This document shows, piece after piece, positions 44,920 through 54,398 of a DNA stretch of 64,000 nucleotides; the first letter of the stretch is position 1, and each line of letters starts with the position of its first letter. Position numbers and translations under genes: made by a program. Source of the DNA: Polynucleobacter sp. es-MAR-4 (GTDB lineage: Bacteria > Pseudomonadota > Gammaproteobacteria > Burkholderiales > Burkholderiaceae); the NCBI RefSeq assembly GCF_018882055.1, contig NZ_JACVPF010000001.1:1054001-1118000 (forward strand). The letters are read 5' to 3'. The notes beneath the pieces were generated by a model. The model was not told the DNA's origin and did no database searches. It saw only the letters and a list, made by a program, of their open reading frames with translations.

Positions 44920-46522
44920 GCAGCTCTTTAGCATCAGGAGGCGTCTCAAATGTATGGTGTGGCGCAGGCGATGGAATTGTCCACTCCAAACCTTTGGCTC
45001 CATCCCATGGCTTCATAGATGCTTTTTCGCCTTTGCCGTTATAAGCTGGCAACACAACGAAGAGCAGGAAATATACTTGGGACAAACCAAAACCAAGTGC
45101 GCCAATGGAGGCGACCATATTGAAATCAGCAAACTGAGTTGGATAGTCAGCATAGCGACGTGGCATACCCGCTAAACCCAAGAAATGCATTGGGAAGAAA
45201 GTAATGTTGAAGAAAATCATGGAAGTCCAGAAGTGGATCTTGCCGCGAGTTTCATTAGCCATATAGCCAGTCCACTTTGGACACCAGTAATAGAAGCCAG
45301 CAAACATTGCGAACAATGAACCTGCTACCAACACATAGTGGAAGTGAGCAACAACGTAATAGGTATCTTGCACACCAATATCAATTGGAGCCATCGCCAA
45401 GATCAAACCTGTAAAGCCACCCATTGTGAATACGAAGATGAAGCCAACCGCCCACAACATTGGGGTTTCGAATGTCATCGAACCCTTCCACATAGTTGCA
45501 ACCCAGTTAAAAATCTTCACGCCGGTTGGAACAGCAATCAACATTGTGGCGTACATGAAGAATAGTTGACCAGTTACAGGCATACCTGTTGCAAACATGT
45601 GATGAGCCCAAACAATGAATGACAAGATCGCAATAGATGCAGTTGCATAAACCATTGAGCTGTAACCAAACAAAGTTTTTCTGGAGAAAGCAGGGATGAT
45701 CTCACTCACAATTCCGAATGCCGGAAGAATCATGATGTACACCTCTGGGTGACCAAAGAACCAGAAAATGTGCTGGAACATAATTGGGTCACCACCGCCA
45801 ACGGCGGAGAAGAAAGAAGTACCGAAATGACGATCTGTAAGAACCATCGTGATTGCACCAGCCAATACAGGCATTACAGCAATCAATAAATAAGCTGTGA
45901 TCAACCAAGTCCAGCAGAACATTGGCATCTTCATCAAGGTCAAGCCAGGAGCGCGCATGTTCAAGATGGTCACGATGATGTTAATCGAACCCATGATGGA
46001 AGAAGCACCCAATAAATGGAGTGCAAAAATACCCATGTCCAAACCTGGGCCCATTTGCGATGTCAATGGAGCGTATAAAGTCCAACCACCAGCAGGTGCG
46101 CCGCCAGGCGCTAAAAATGAACCAAACAACAAGCAAGCTGCTACCGGAAGAATCCAGAAGCTAAAGTTATTCATTCGAGCAAAGGCCATATCGGATGCGC
46201 CAATTTGCACCGGAATCATCCAGTTCGCAAATCCAACGAATGCCGGCATGATCGCACCGAATACCATCACCAAGCCGTGCATAGTGGTCAACTGATTGAA
46301 GAACTCAGGACGCAAGAATTGCAAACCCGGTTGGAACAATTCCAAACGAATACCCAAAGCCATCACACCACCAGCTAATAAGCTGACGAATGAGAAGATC
46401 AGATACATCGTGCCAATGTCTTTATGGTTGGTTGCAAACAACCAACGACGCCAACCATGTGGCGTGTGATCATCATGTGCGTGATCGTGTGCGTGATCGT
46501 GGGTGGTAGAGACTGTGCTCAT
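44903..46522 (-). CDS. ctaD: Cytochrome c oxidase subunit I (aa3 type)
   Basis: 539 residues with 12 membrane segments. It carries haem a, haem a3 and CuB and reduces oxygen to water while pumping protons. Ligand and channel motifs are present: TMHGLVMVFGAIMP (haem a His), WFFGHPEVYIMILP (CuB His and cross-linked Tyr), WAHHMFATG (CuB His pair) and YYVVAHFHYVLVAG (haem a3 and a His). The first 22 residues are very histidine-rich (HDHAHDHAHDDHTPHGW), encoded by a short internal repeat. Located between ctaC and the small assembly gene. Confidence 0.98.
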   Translation of the reverse strand: MSTVSTTHDHAHDHAHDDHTPHGWRRWLFATNHKDIGTMYLIFSFVSLLAGGVMALGIRLELFQPGLQFLRPEFFNQLTTMHGLVMVFGAIMPAFVGFANWMIPVQIGASDMAFARMNNFSFWILPVAACLLFGSFLAPGGAPAGGWTLYAPLTSQMGPGLDMGIFALHLLGASSIMGSINIIVTILNMRAPGLTLMKMPMFCWTWLITAYLLIAVMPVLAGAITMVLTDRHFGTSFFSAVGGGDPIMFQHIFWFFGHPEVYIMILPAFGIVSEIIPAFSRKTLFGYSSMVYATASIAILSFIVWAHHMFATGMPVTGQLFFMYATMLIAVPTGVKIFNWVATMWKGSMTFETPMLWAVGFIFVFTMGGFTGLILAMAPIDIGVQDTYYVVAHFHYVLVAGSLFAMFAGFYYWCPKWTGYMANETRGKIHFWTSMIFFNITFFPMHFLGLAGMPRRYADYPTQFADFNMVASIGALGFGLSQVYFLLFVVLPAYNGKGEKASMKPWDGAKGLEWTIPSPAPHHTFETPPDAKELHAAGI

Positions 46523-46562
46523 GGATTACTCCGGTTTAGTTTGATCTGTATTAATAAATAAA

Positions 46563-47720
46563 TTACTTGCCAGCGCGTGCAGAAACAATATCTTGGGTCT
46601 GAATAACCTCACCCGTTTTATTGCCCCAAGCATTGCGGGTATAGGTCATCACTGCAGCAATATCGCCATCAGAAATCATACCAGCCCACTTCGGCATTGC
46701 ACCCTTACCATTGATAAGGATGTTGTATTGAGCTGCTTTTGGTCCCAACACCACTTTGCTGCCTTCAAGCGCCGGGAATGTACCTGCACCTTTACCGTTA
46801 GGCTGATGACAAGCTGCACAGTTAGCTGCATAGACTTTGGCACCACGCTCTTTTTGCTCATCCAAGGTGTAAACCTTAGTAGGATCATCGGAAGCCGCGC
46901 CCATTTCTTTCTTCTTCTCTGCTACCCACTTGGTGTAGTCGTCTTGTGAAACCACATTCACCACGATAGGCATAAAGGCATGCTCAGCACCACACAACTC
47001 TGAACATTGGCCACGGAACTTACCAATAGTCTCGGCACGGAACCAAGTGTCACGAACGAAGCCAGGAATCGCATCTTGTTTAACGCCAAATGCTGGAATC
47101 GTCCATGAGTGGATGACGTCGTTCGCAGTGGTAATCATACGAATCTTTTTACCAACTGGCACAACCATCTCGTTATCTACTTCCATCAAATACGTATTGG
47201 ATTTAGGTGCCAGGTTATTGATGGCTTCACGTGAAGTAGACATCGTGGACAAGAAGCTAATACCTTCACCCTCACCCTTAATGTAGTCGTAACCCCATTT
47301 CCACTGATAACCAGTGGTCTTGATGGTGATATCTGAATTCGTGGTGTCCTTCATTGCCACAACAGTTTTTGTTGCAGGCAACGCCATACCAATCACGATC
47401 AACAGTGGAATCACTGTCCAAATAATTTCAACAGTCGTGCTCTCATGAAAAGAGGCAGATTTAGCACCCAAGGATTTGCGATGCTTGAGGATGGAATAGA
47501 ACATCACCCCAAAAACACCCACGAAAATGAGTGCACAAATAATCAACATCATCCAATGCAACCAATGGATTTCTTGCATGATTTTTGTCGCAGGAGCAGT
47601 GAAGTTCAACTGATTCACAGCTGGGCCGCCTGGCATGTTTTCTGCTGCATGAGCAAATGCTGTGCCGAAGGCTGCTACTAGATAGAGCGAAGCCCTAGTG
47701 ACTTTTCCAAATAAATTCAT
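46563..47720 (-). CDS. ctaC: Cytochrome c oxidase subunit II with C-terminal cytochrome c domain
   Basis: 385 residues. Signal peptide (about 1-25, ending AAFGTAFAHA), two membrane segments (about 55-80 and 98-118), a cupredoxin domain with the CuA motif GQCSELCGAEHAFMPI (about residue 247), and a fused C-terminal mono-haem cytochrome c domain (CAACHQPNGKG about residue 304; distal Met region GAMPKWAGM). This is the caa3-type subunit II architecture. It is the first gene of the oxidase cluster and has a clear promoter upstream. Confidence 0.97.
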   Translation of the reverse strand: MNLFGKVTRASLYLVAAFGTAFAHAAENMPGGPAVNQLNFTAPATKIMQEIHWLHWMMLIICALIFVGVFGVMFYSILKHRKSLGAKSASFHESTTVEIIWTVIPLLIVIGMALPATKTVVAMKDTTNSDITIKTTGYQWKWGYDYIKGEGEGISFLSTMSTSREAINNLAPKSNTYLMEVDNEMVVPVGKKIRMITTANDVIHSWTIPAFGVKQDAIPGFVRDTWFRAETIGKFRGQCSELCGAEHAFMPIVVNVVSQDDYTKWVAEKKKEMGAASDDPTKVYTLDEQKERGAKVYAANCAACHQPNGKGAGTFPALEGSKVVLGPKAAQYNILINGKGAMPKWAGMISDGDIAAVMTYTRNAWGNKTGEVIQTQDIVSARAGK

Positions 47721-47810
47721 CTTATTCTCTGTTTATTGTCGTGAACTTCTGCAGCGATAAAGCTCCAGAAAGCCCAAAAAAGCGGTGTCAAGCCAATACA
47801 TCTAGCGCTG

Positions 47811-47839
47811 ATTATAGGGTCAATTAAGTTCAACAACAA
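47811..47839 (-). promoter_or_regulatory. Sigma-70 promoter of the ctaC-ctaD-ctaG-ctaE cluster
   Basis: On the minus strand TTGTTG (47839-47834) and a perfect TATAAT (47816-47811) are 17 bases apart, leaving a leader of about 85 bases before the ctaC ATG. This lies in the 181-base gap 47721-47901, where I see nothing else of note. Confidence 0.65.
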
Positions 47840-47901
47840 ACCGGGTTAACCAGGTCAGTCTCAATCTTGGTAATGGTTTAAAAGATAGTAAGCGCTTACA
47901 C

Positions 47902-48705
47902 TTAAGCAGAATCACTCCTAGTCTTGCGTCCGATTTGATTTAGATCAATATAGGCAACGTGATCCTGAGCCTTGGCAAGGTGCTTACCTAAAGCCCAGGC
48001 ATGCCCGTAAACCACCTCTAAGGTCAATTTTCTTGGCAATTGAGTGAACTGGACGTCATTCTGATCATCAGAAACAAGCAAATTGAGGGCTCTAGCATCA
48101 GATATTAAGAGCGCATCAGAGTCGTAATCCAGACTCAAAAACTCCATATCCATTACCGGATCTGAAAAACGCTCACCCAGGAGCGCATCCCCCATATCGT
48201 GCATATCCCAAGGACTTGCCAGTTTCTGCAGTGGCAGCTCACGGGATGAGGATTCGGAGCGAAGCTCTTTACCGGTATCAGGGCCCAAATAACTGAAGGT
48301 AAGTAAACCGCCCTCTTTGAGCACTCGCCAGCACTCCTGCAAAAAATGCTTAGGGTCAGTCAAGTCTTGAATAAATAGAGTGCTCACGACCATATCGACA
48401 GAATTATTAGGGAGATTAATTCGACCTACTTTCCTGTAATCATCGAGAGAAATGTAGGATGCAGACTTCATTCTGGATCCCCAAAAACGAGTCAATCTTA
48501 ATTTGAATAAATCAAAGCCCGTTAGTTCGGATTCTGGTGCGCTGTGAAAGCGAATTCCCGGAAAACGTTTTGTCAGAAAAGAGGCGTGCGCTCCAGGAAA
48601 ATCTGGAATCAACAAGACATCTTTTGCCTCTAACTTCACGACGTCTAATTTCTGCAACATACGGTCTGCAATTTCATCCTGAAGCCATCTGATTGATTGG
48701 GTCAT
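47902..48705 (-). CDS. BioC-like SAM-dependent methyltransferase, divergent
   Basis: 267 residues. The second half of the methyltransferase fold is recognisable as BioC (malonyl-ACP O-methyltransferase of biotin synthesis): MVVSTLFIQDLTD, CWRVLKEGGLLTFSYLGPDTGKELR, then SPWDMHDMGDALL. The first half is degenerate: where motif I should give a glycine-rich loop, the sequence reads VLLIPDFPGAHASFL. SAM binding is therefore doubtful. No other biotin gene is nearby. It is divergent from comF by 23 bases. The reading frame is intact, so it is not an obvious pseudogene. Confidence 0.7.
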   Translation of the reverse strand: MTQSIRWLQDEIADRMLQKLDVVKLEAKDVLLIPDFPGAHASFLTKRFPGIRFHSAPESELTGFDLFKLRLTRFWGSRMKSASYISLDDYRKVGRINLPNNSVDMVVSTLFIQDLTDPKHFLQECWRVLKEGGLLTFSYLGPDTGKELRSESSSRELPLQKLASPWDMHDMGDALLGERFSDPVMDMEFLSLDYDSDALLISDARALNLLVSDDQNDVQFTQLPRKLTLEVVYGHAWALGKHLAKAQDHVAYIDLNQIGRKTRSDSA

Positions 48706-48728
48706 TGGCTCAGTATACTCAGCGACCC

Positions 48729-49490
48729 ATGCGAATAATAGAGAATATTTTCGAACAAATTTCCTCTCGACTATTGCCTAGCGCCTGTATTGTTTGCGGG
48801 GTACATCAAGTGCGCACTCTCTGCGTCGATTGCTCTAAGTTACTAGAATCAGAACAGCTATTACATTACGAATGCTGTAAGCAATGCGGCCTTACCCTTC
48901 AAGCAAGCGAGCTGCAAGAAAAGAATTGCCGTGAGTGTGACATTAACCAACCTTACTTTGACGAAACACACTGCCTTCATCGATACGACGGCAAGCTGCA
49001 GCCCGCATTACATCAATTGAAATACCAACGTCGACTTACATGTGCGCATGGCTTAGCATCTGCATGGAATGAACTGCTTGCCAGGGGCTTAATGGCAAAT
49101 CAAGCAGACTATCTGCTGCCAGTGCCACTGAGCCAAGAAAAACTATACGCAAGAGGCTTTAATCAAAGCTGGGAAATAGCCAGACGGATTGATTGTGATG
49201 AACGTATTCATAAAAACCCATACATCTTGAAGCGTCATCACCATACTCAGAATCAGGCAAAAGGGAGCCGCATCAATCGTCAGATCGCCATTCAAGATAT
49301 GTTTTATATCAACCCCCTGCACCAGGAGAGACTGAAATCCACCTCAGTCATTGTGTTTGATGATGTCATGACTAGCGGAGCAACCTTAAATGAAATTGCT
49401 CGGGTATTGAAGGACAATGGTGTATCTCGAGTTATTAATTGGGTTCTACTGAGAACACTTCGTCCATCACAAAGATCAGAGCATGTTTAA
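48729..49490 (+). CDS. comF: ComF family phosphoribosyltransferase-like protein
   Basis: 253 residues from the ATG at 48729; the upstream ATG at 48693 would overlap the divergent gene. The N-terminus has a zinc-ribbon-like set of cysteines (CIVCGVHQVRTLCVDC, CCKQCG, NCRECD) and the C-terminal half a type I phosphoribosyltransferase fold with the PRPP-type loop VIVFDDVMTSGATLNEIA (about residue 212). ComF acts in DNA uptake for natural transformation in competent bacteria. Its stop overlaps the trmL start by eight bases. Confidence 0.92.
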   Translation: MRIIENIFEQISSRLLPSACIVCGVHQVRTLCVDCSKLLESEQLLHYECCKQCGLTLQASELQEKNCRECDINQPYFDETHCLHRYDGKLQPALHQLKYQRRLTCAHGLASAWNELLARGLMANQADYLLPVPLSQEKLYARGFNQSWEIARRIDCDERIHKNPYILKRHHHTQNQAKGSRINRQIAIQDMFYINPLHQERLKSTSVIVFDDVMTSGATLNEIARVLKDNGVSRVINWVLLRTLRPSQRSEHV

Positions 49491-49953
49491 TATTGTTTTA
49501 TTCGAACCAGAAATTCCACCCAATACAGGCAACATCATTCGCCTATGTGCTAACACGGGAGCAATGTTGCACCTCATCGAGCCACTTGGCTTTCCGATGG
49601 AGGATGCCAAACTTCGAAGGGCGGGTCTGGATTACCACGAGTTTGCTAAAGTAAAAGTTCATCAAAACTGGTCGCAATTTCTCGCAAATGAACAACCCAA
49701 GCCTGAGCGAATGTTTGCTCTGACTACAAAAGGATCGGGAAAGTTTCATGATGGCAGCTATTTACCAAATGACTATTTCATTTTTGGATCTGAAACTAAA
49801 GGCATTACTGAGGAAGTGAGAAACTCAATTCCCAAACCCAATCAAATGCGCTTAGCGATGCAAGATAGCAGTCGCAGTTTGAATCTCTCAAATACGGTAG
49901 CGATTGTGGTTTATGAGGCTTGGCGCCAAAACGAATTACTTGGAGGAAGTTAA
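49483..49953 (+). CDS. trmL: tRNA (cytidine(34)-2'-O)-methyltransferase TrmL
   Basis: A 156-residue SPOUT methyltransferase that 2'-O-methylates the wobble base of some tRNA-Leu. Conserved: VLFEPEIPPNTGNIIRLCAN at the N-terminus, LGFPMEDAKLRRAGLDY, FGSETKGI, and the knot region RLAMQDSSRSLNLSNTVAI. It overlaps comF and converges on gpsA with five bases between. Confidence 0.96.
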   Translation: MFNIVLFEPEIPPNTGNIIRLCANTGAMLHLIEPLGFPMEDAKLRRAGLDYHEFAKVKVHQNWSQFLANEQPKPERMFALTTKGSGKFHDGSYLPNDYFIFGSETKGITEEVRNSIPKPNQMRLAMQDSSRSLNLSNTVAIVVYEAWRQNELLGGS

Positions 49954-49958
49954 GAAGC

Positions 49959-50981
49959 TTAGACTTCGACCTTGGGATCACGTCCCATCAGCTTTTTAAC
50001 CGCCTCTTGTGGTGAGAGTTTTCCGGATAAGACCTCCCCCATCATCGCAGTTATTGGCATCTCAACACCTAGACGTGTAGCAAGATTGCCAACGGCAGAG
50101 GCGCACAACACGCCCTCAGCAACATGCCCCAAGCTACCCAAAATTTCTGGCAACGGTTTTCCTGCAGCAAGCGCCAATCCAACACGACGATTACGAGAGA
50201 GATCGCCGGTGGCAGTCAAGATCAAATCACCTACTCCGGTTAATCCCATACAAGTTTCTGGTCTGCCGCCAGCAGCCTTTACCAGACGCATCATTTCCGC
50301 AAGGCCGCGAGTTAATACTGCGGCACGTGCATTTAAGCCCAGATCTAAGCCATCGCCAATGCCGGCTGCAATTGCTAGTACGTTTTTAATCGCACCACCC
50401 AATTCCACGCCAACTAAATCATCGCTGGCATAGACGCGCATATTGCCGTGATGAAAAGCGCCCTGAACGATGTCACATAAGCTATTCGATTTACTGGCGA
50501 TGGTCAATGCACAAGGCATTCCATTGCCAACCTCTTGAGCAAAACTGGGCCCCGATAGAGCGCCATAAGAATGATGCAGGCCATGACTATGCAACTGGTT
50601 TTCGCGATCCACCACCTGATGGGGTAATAAGGTTGTACTGGGCTCTAGGCCTTTACATAACCAAACAATATTGAGTGGGTGCTTAGCAAGGCGCAATACC
50701 TGCGCTATTGTTTCCGATAGACCTGACATCGGAGTAGCAATAACCAAAAGATCATTTTCGGAGAGACGCTCAATGGCGCGCTCAAAACTACTTTCTAATT
50801 GCAAGCCCGATGGCAAAACAATGCCGGGTAAATAATCTGCGTTCTCGCCTGACTGCTGAATGCCCTCCAGCTGCTCAGCATTTCGCGACCAAAGACAAAC
50901 ATCGCCCGACTGAAGGTGGCGCGCCGCTTGCGCAGCCATAGCCGTACCCCATGAACCAGCTCCAAGCAGCGTCACTTTCAT
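49959..50981 (-). CDS. gpsA: Glycerol-3-phosphate dehydrogenase [NAD(P)+]
   Basis: 340 residues. It reduces dihydroxyacetone phosphate to glycerol 3-phosphate for phospholipids. NAD(P) binding is at LLGAGSWGTAMAAQAA, with LSGPSFAQEVGNGMPCAL, the catalytic lysine in ELGGAIKNVLAIAAGI, and MGLTGVGDLILTATGDLSRN. It follows secB by 24 bases in the grxC-secB-gpsA operon, a well-known proteobacterial order. Confidence 0.97.
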   Translation of the reverse strand: MKVTLLGAGSWGTAMAAQAARHLQSGDVCLWSRNAEQLEGIQQSGENADYLPGIVLPSGLQLESSFERAIERLSENDLLVIATPMSGLSETIAQVLRLAKHPLNIVWLCKGLEPSTTLLPHQVVDRENQLHSHGLHHSYGALSGPSFAQEVGNGMPCALTIASKSNSLCDIVQGAFHHGNMRVYASDDLVGVELGGAIKNVLAIAAGIGDGLDLGLNARAAVLTRGLAEMMRLVKAAGGRPETCMGLTGVGDLILTATGDLSRNRRVGLALAAGKPLPEILGSLGHVAEGVLCASAVGNLATRLGVEMPITAMMGEVLSGKLSPQEAVKKLMGRDPKVEV

Positions 50982-51005
50982 GATCTGTGGATCTTTCGCG
51001 TAGAT

Positions 51006-51509
51006 TTAGTTAGGAAGCTTTCCCTTGCCTTCCTCGGTAGCAGCTTGCTGAGCCTGCATGATGCGATGCTCATACATGCCGTGGAAATTAATTTCATTCA
51101 GATGAATTGGCTGGAAACCGGCACGACTGATGGTGTCGGCAATATTTGAGCGCAAGTAAGGATACAAAATTGTTGGGCAAGCGATGCCCAACATTGGATC
51201 AATTTGCTCGGGCGGAATATTACTAAATTCAAAAATACCAGCTTGCTTAGCTTCAACCAAAAAAAGTACTTTGTTGTCGACTTTAGCCGTTACTGTCGCA
51301 ATTAAGGCAACCTCAAATATTTCATCGCTCAAACGCGTAACAGCAACATCCACCTCAACTTCTACTTGAGGCTCAGCCGAGACCAATAAAATTTGCGGTG
51401 CATGTGGCTGCTCTAAAGATAAATCTTTGAGATAGATCCGCTGAATACGGAAACCAGGCTCCTTTGAGTTATCAGCTGTATCTGGATTGGAAGTGGCTTG
51501 TTCAGTCAT
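51006..51509 (-). CDS. secB: Protein-export chaperone SecB
   Basis: 167 residues. SecB keeps precursors unfolded and hands them to SecA. The core is clear: [46 protein letters not shown] and [22 protein letters not shown]. It lies 24 bases after grxC and before gpsA. Confidence 0.97.
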   Translation of the reverse strand: MTEQATSNPDTADNSKEPGFRIQRIYLKDLSLEQPHAPQILLVSAEPQVEVEVDVAVTRLSDEIFEVALIATVTAKVDNKVLFLVEAKQAGIFEFSNIPPEQIDPMLGIACPTILYPYLRSNIADTISRAGFQPIHLNEINFHGMYEHRIMQAQQAATEEGKGKLPN

Positions 51510-51533
51510 TGAAAACTTTCTGAGTAAATTTTT

Positions 51534-51788
51534 TTAAGCTAAAAGTGGATCAAGTTGGCCGGCACGGTCTAGAGCAACTAGATCGTCATAACCACCAACA
51601 TGGGTTTCACCGATGTAAATTTGCGGGACAGTACGACGACCCGTACGAGTCATCATGATTTCCCGTTGTGCAGGGTCGCGATCAATCAAAATCTTCTCTA
51701 GATTTGCAACGCCTTTTTTCTGCAACAGCTTCTCTGCCATAACGCAGTAAGGGCAAACTTGGGTGCTATACATCGTGACTGGTGGCAT
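51534..51788 (-). CDS. grxC: Glutaredoxin 3
   Basis: 84 residues. The redox motif is QVCPYCVMAEKLL (CPYC), with the cis-proline TVPQIYIGETHVGGYDDL that binds glutathione. It reduces disulphides using glutathione, which gshA and gshB of this window make. It is between the rhodanese gene (15 bases) and secB (24 bases). Confidence 0.97.
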   Translation of the reverse strand: MPPVTMYSTQVCPYCVMAEKLLQKKGVANLEKILIDRDPAQREIMMTRTGRRTVPQIYIGETHVGGYDDLVALDRAGQLDPLLA

Positions 51789-51803
51789 ACCTAACTCGCT
51801 GAA

Positions 51804-52220
51804 TTATTTGACCAATGGCAGAGCTGCAGCCTGCCAACCTTGAACGCCACCATCTAGGACGGCAACTTCAGCGAATCCCAATTTTTTCAGCTCTGGAACG
51901 ACCTTGCGGGCACTCATGCCTGAGTGACATACCAAAATAACTGGGTTTTTACGGTCTAGTTTGAGCTTGTCCACTCCAGCAGAAATTCGATCTGCCAGGA
52001 CATGCTTTGATCCAGGAAGATGGCCTGCTTTGAAGTCAGACTCAGGACGCAGGTCCAAAACGGCTGCTTTACGACGATTAATCCAAATCGTTGCCTCTGA
52101 AGGCGATAAGCCTTTTCCGCTAATAAGCGTAGATAATGTGGGGAGGAAGAGCGCTGCGCCCGAAACAAACAGGAGGGCAATAAGCGCTAAATTATCAATT
52201 TGCGTGAGAAAGTTCATCAC
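51804..52220 (-). CDS. Membrane-anchored rhodanese-like protein
   Basis: 138 residues. One membrane segment (about 8-28, LALIALLFVSGAALFLPTL) and a C-terminal rhodanese domain with the active cysteine in VILVCHSGMSARKV (about residue 98). Such proteins transfer sulphur or act on thiols; the substrate is unknown. It starts the rhodanese-grxC-secB-gpsA operon, and lies 19 bases from the divergent gpmA. Confidence 0.92.
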   Translation of the reverse strand: MMNFLTQIDNLALIALLFVSGAALFLPTLSTLISGKGLSPSEATIWINRRKAAVLDLRPESDFKAGHLPGSKHVLADRISAGVDKLKLDRKNPVILVCHSGMSARKVVPELKKLGFAEVAVLDGGVQGWQAAALPLVK

Positions 52221-52239
52221 CGGATTATAGAATGGCTCT

Positions 52240-52929
52240 ATGAAACAACTTGTCCTTATTCGTCATGGCGAATCCGCCTGGAACCTTGAAAACCGCTTCA
52301 CTGGCTGGGCGGACGTTGACTTAACCCCCAAAGGCACTGAACAAGCCCTTGCTGCAGGCGAAAATCTTCGCAAGGCAGGCTATGAGTTTGACGTGGCCTA
52401 CACCTCAGTCCTGAGAAGGGCTATCCGCACCCTTTGGCACGTTCAAGACACAATGGACCTCATGTGGCTACCTGTAGTCCACAGCTGGAGACTAAATGAG
52501 CGTCATTATGGCGCTCTCACAGGTCTAAATAAGGCTGAAACCGCCGAACAGTATGGTGATGCCCAAGTTCATATTTGGCGTCGATCCTACGATGTGCGTC
52601 CACCACTCTTAGAACGAGGTGATGAGCGTAACCCTCAGAATGATCGTCGTTACGAAAAACTCAGCGCCTCCGACATCCCCTTAGGCGAGTGCCTAAAAGA
52701 CAACGTAGAGCGTGTACTACCTCTTTGGAATGAATCTATTGCTCCCGCCCTCAAAGCGGGCAAACGTGTATTGCTCGTTGCACATGGCAATAGCATTCGA
52801 TCTTTGATTAAGTATCTCGACCAGGTTTCTGACGAAGACATTATGGAAATTAACGTCCCTAATGGCATCCCGCTTGTGTATGAGCTTGATGACAACCTCA
52901 AACCTATTCAACATTTTTATTTGGATTAA
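52240..52929 (+). CDS. gpmA: 2,3-bisphosphoglycerate-dependent phosphoglycerate mutase
   Basis: 229 residues. It interconverts 3- and 2-phosphoglycerate. The phosphohistidine is in [18 protein letters not shown], with the second histidine in [14 protein letters not shown] and the conserved [17 protein letters not shown]. No Shine-Dalgarno is seen, and a TATAGA sequence lies only nine bases before the ATG, so translation may start near the 5' end of the message. ctpA follows in 14 bases. Confidence 0.97.
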   Translation: MKQLVLIRHGESAWNLENRFTGWADVDLTPKGTEQALAAGENLRKAGYEFDVAYTSVLRRAIRTLWHVQDTMDLMWLPVVHSWRLNERHYGALTGLNKAETAEQYGDAQVHIWRRSYDVRPPLLERGDERNPQNDRRYEKLSASDIPLGECLKDNVERVLPLWNESIAPALKAGKRVLLVAHGNSIRSLIKYLDQVSDEDIMEINVPNGIPLVYELDDNLKPIQHFYLD

Positions 52930-52943
52930 GGTAAAACAGAGGC

Positions 52944-54377
52944 ATGCGCGTATTTTTTAAAAACTTTGCCCTAATTTCTGTTGGCCTTATCGCCGGGGTT
53001 GCAGCCACCATCCAGTTCTCAGCTACTGCCCAACAGGGTGCCACGCTACCTTTAGATGAACTGCGCACACTATCCAATGTCTTTGCTCAAATCAAACGTG
53101 AATACGTTGAGCCAATTGAAGATAAGCAGTTACTAACAGACGCTGTCAAAGGGATGGTGAGCAGTCTTGATCCGCACTCCACCTATCTCGATAAAAAAGA
53201 TTTCTCTGAAATGCAGGAACAAACCAGCGGAAAATTTGCTGGCCTCGGCATTGAGATCACCTCAGAGGATGGCGTTGTCAAAGTACTCAATCCCATTGAA
53301 GATAGTCCTGCTGCACGCGCTGGACTGCAAGCTGGCGACCTCATTACCCGCTTAGATGACAAACCTGTTCGTGGCATGTCACTCGATAAAGCAGTGCGTA
53401 CGATGCGTGGCACACCAGGTACAAAAATTACCTTGACGGTCTTTCGTAAAAGCGAGGAGCGTAGCTTTCCAGTAACAATTACTCGCGCTGAAATTAAAGT
53501 GCAATCTGTTAAAGCCAAAATTTTGGATAACAACATTGCCTGGGTCCGAGTCACAAGCTTTCAAGAACGCACTGTTCCCGATCTTGCCAAGAAATTAACT
53601 GAACTCGCGAATCAAGATCCTAAAATGAAGGGCATCATTCTTGACCTCAGGAACAATGGCGGGGGCTTGCTTCAAGGTGCAGTCGGTGTTGCCGCTGCTT
53701 TCCTGCCAGCAGACGCTGTGATCGTTTCAACCAAAGGTCAGACAGCGGACTCTAAGCAGGTATTTAATGCAACACCTGCAATGTATCGCCTCAGCGAGCC
53801 TGGCGATCCCTTAGCCAGCGTGCCGGCAATGTATAAAAAATTGCCGATGGTAGTTTTAGTAAACGCCTACTCCGCTTCCGCATCTGAAATTGTGGCTGGC
53901 GCATTACAGGATTACAAGCGCGCAACCATTATTGGTAAAACGACTTTCGGCAAAGGCTCGGTGCAAACAGTTCGCCCGCTTACCAATGATTCTGCATTGA
54001 AAATTACTACGGCTTATTACTACACACCGAGCGGAAAATCGATTCAGGCTTATGGCATCAAACCGGATATTGCAGTTGATCAAAATAAAGATGGTGATCC
54101 TGACGATGTACTCATCACTCGCGAGATCGACAGTGAGAAGCATTTGCGTAACAAGCAATCTTCAGAAGAAAAGCTCGTTGCCGATCGCGAGAAACGTCGC
54201 TTAGAAGAGTTGCAGCGCATTGAAGAGAAAAATGCCAAGAAGACTCCTGAAGAGAAGGAAAAGGATAAGTCTAAGAAGCCAATTGAACTCGGTGGCGCGG
54301 ATGACTTTATGCTTTCTCAAGCGGTCGCATTTATCAATGGTGAGCCTGTAAAGCGCTCGGCCTCAAAGCTAGAATAA
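52944..54377 (+). CDS. ctpA: C-terminal processing peptidase (S41 family, CtpA)
   Basis: 477 residues. A signal peptide or anchor (about 1-28), the first S41 region (SSLDPHSTYLDKKDFSEM), a PDZ domain (about 90-170; EDSPAARAGLQAGDLI), and the catalytic domain with Ser in AYSASASEIVAGAL and Lys in GKTTFGKGSVQT. The last 90 residues are highly charged and predicted helical (EEKLVADREKRRLEELQRI). The enzyme trims or degrades periplasmic proteins. In the gpmA-ctpA-moeB order seen in many Burkholderiales. Confidence 0.96.
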   Translation: MRVFFKNFALISVGLIAGVAATIQFSATAQQGATLPLDELRTLSNVFAQIKREYVEPIEDKQLLTDAVKGMVSSLDPHSTYLDKKDFSEMQEQTSGKFAGLGIEITSEDGVVKVLNPIEDSPAARAGLQAGDLITRLDDKPVRGMSLDKAVRTMRGTPGTKITLTVFRKSEERSFPVTITRAEIKVQSVKAKILDNNIAWVRVTSFQERTVPDLAKKLTELANQDPKMKGIILDLRNNGGGLLQGAVGVAAAFLPADAVIVSTKGQTADSKQVFNATPAMYRLSEPGDPLASVPAMYKKLPMVVLVNAYSASASEIVAGALQDYKRATIIGKTTFGKGSVQTVRPLTNDSALKITTAYYYTPSGKSIQAYGIKPDIAVDQNKDGDPDDVLITREIDSEKHLRNKQSSEEKLVADREKRRLEELQRIEEKNAKKTPEEKEKDKSKKPIELGGADDFMLSQAVAFINGEPVKRSASKLE

Positions 54378-54398
54378 GCTCTAGCATTGGTCATACAG

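Noticed and set aside
46440-46515. Short repeats (GATCGTGTGCGTGATC type) that could be mistaken for a regulatory or CRISPR-like array
   Set aside because: They encode the histidine-rich N-terminus of CtaD (HDHAHDHAHDD); only a few units, no spacers.
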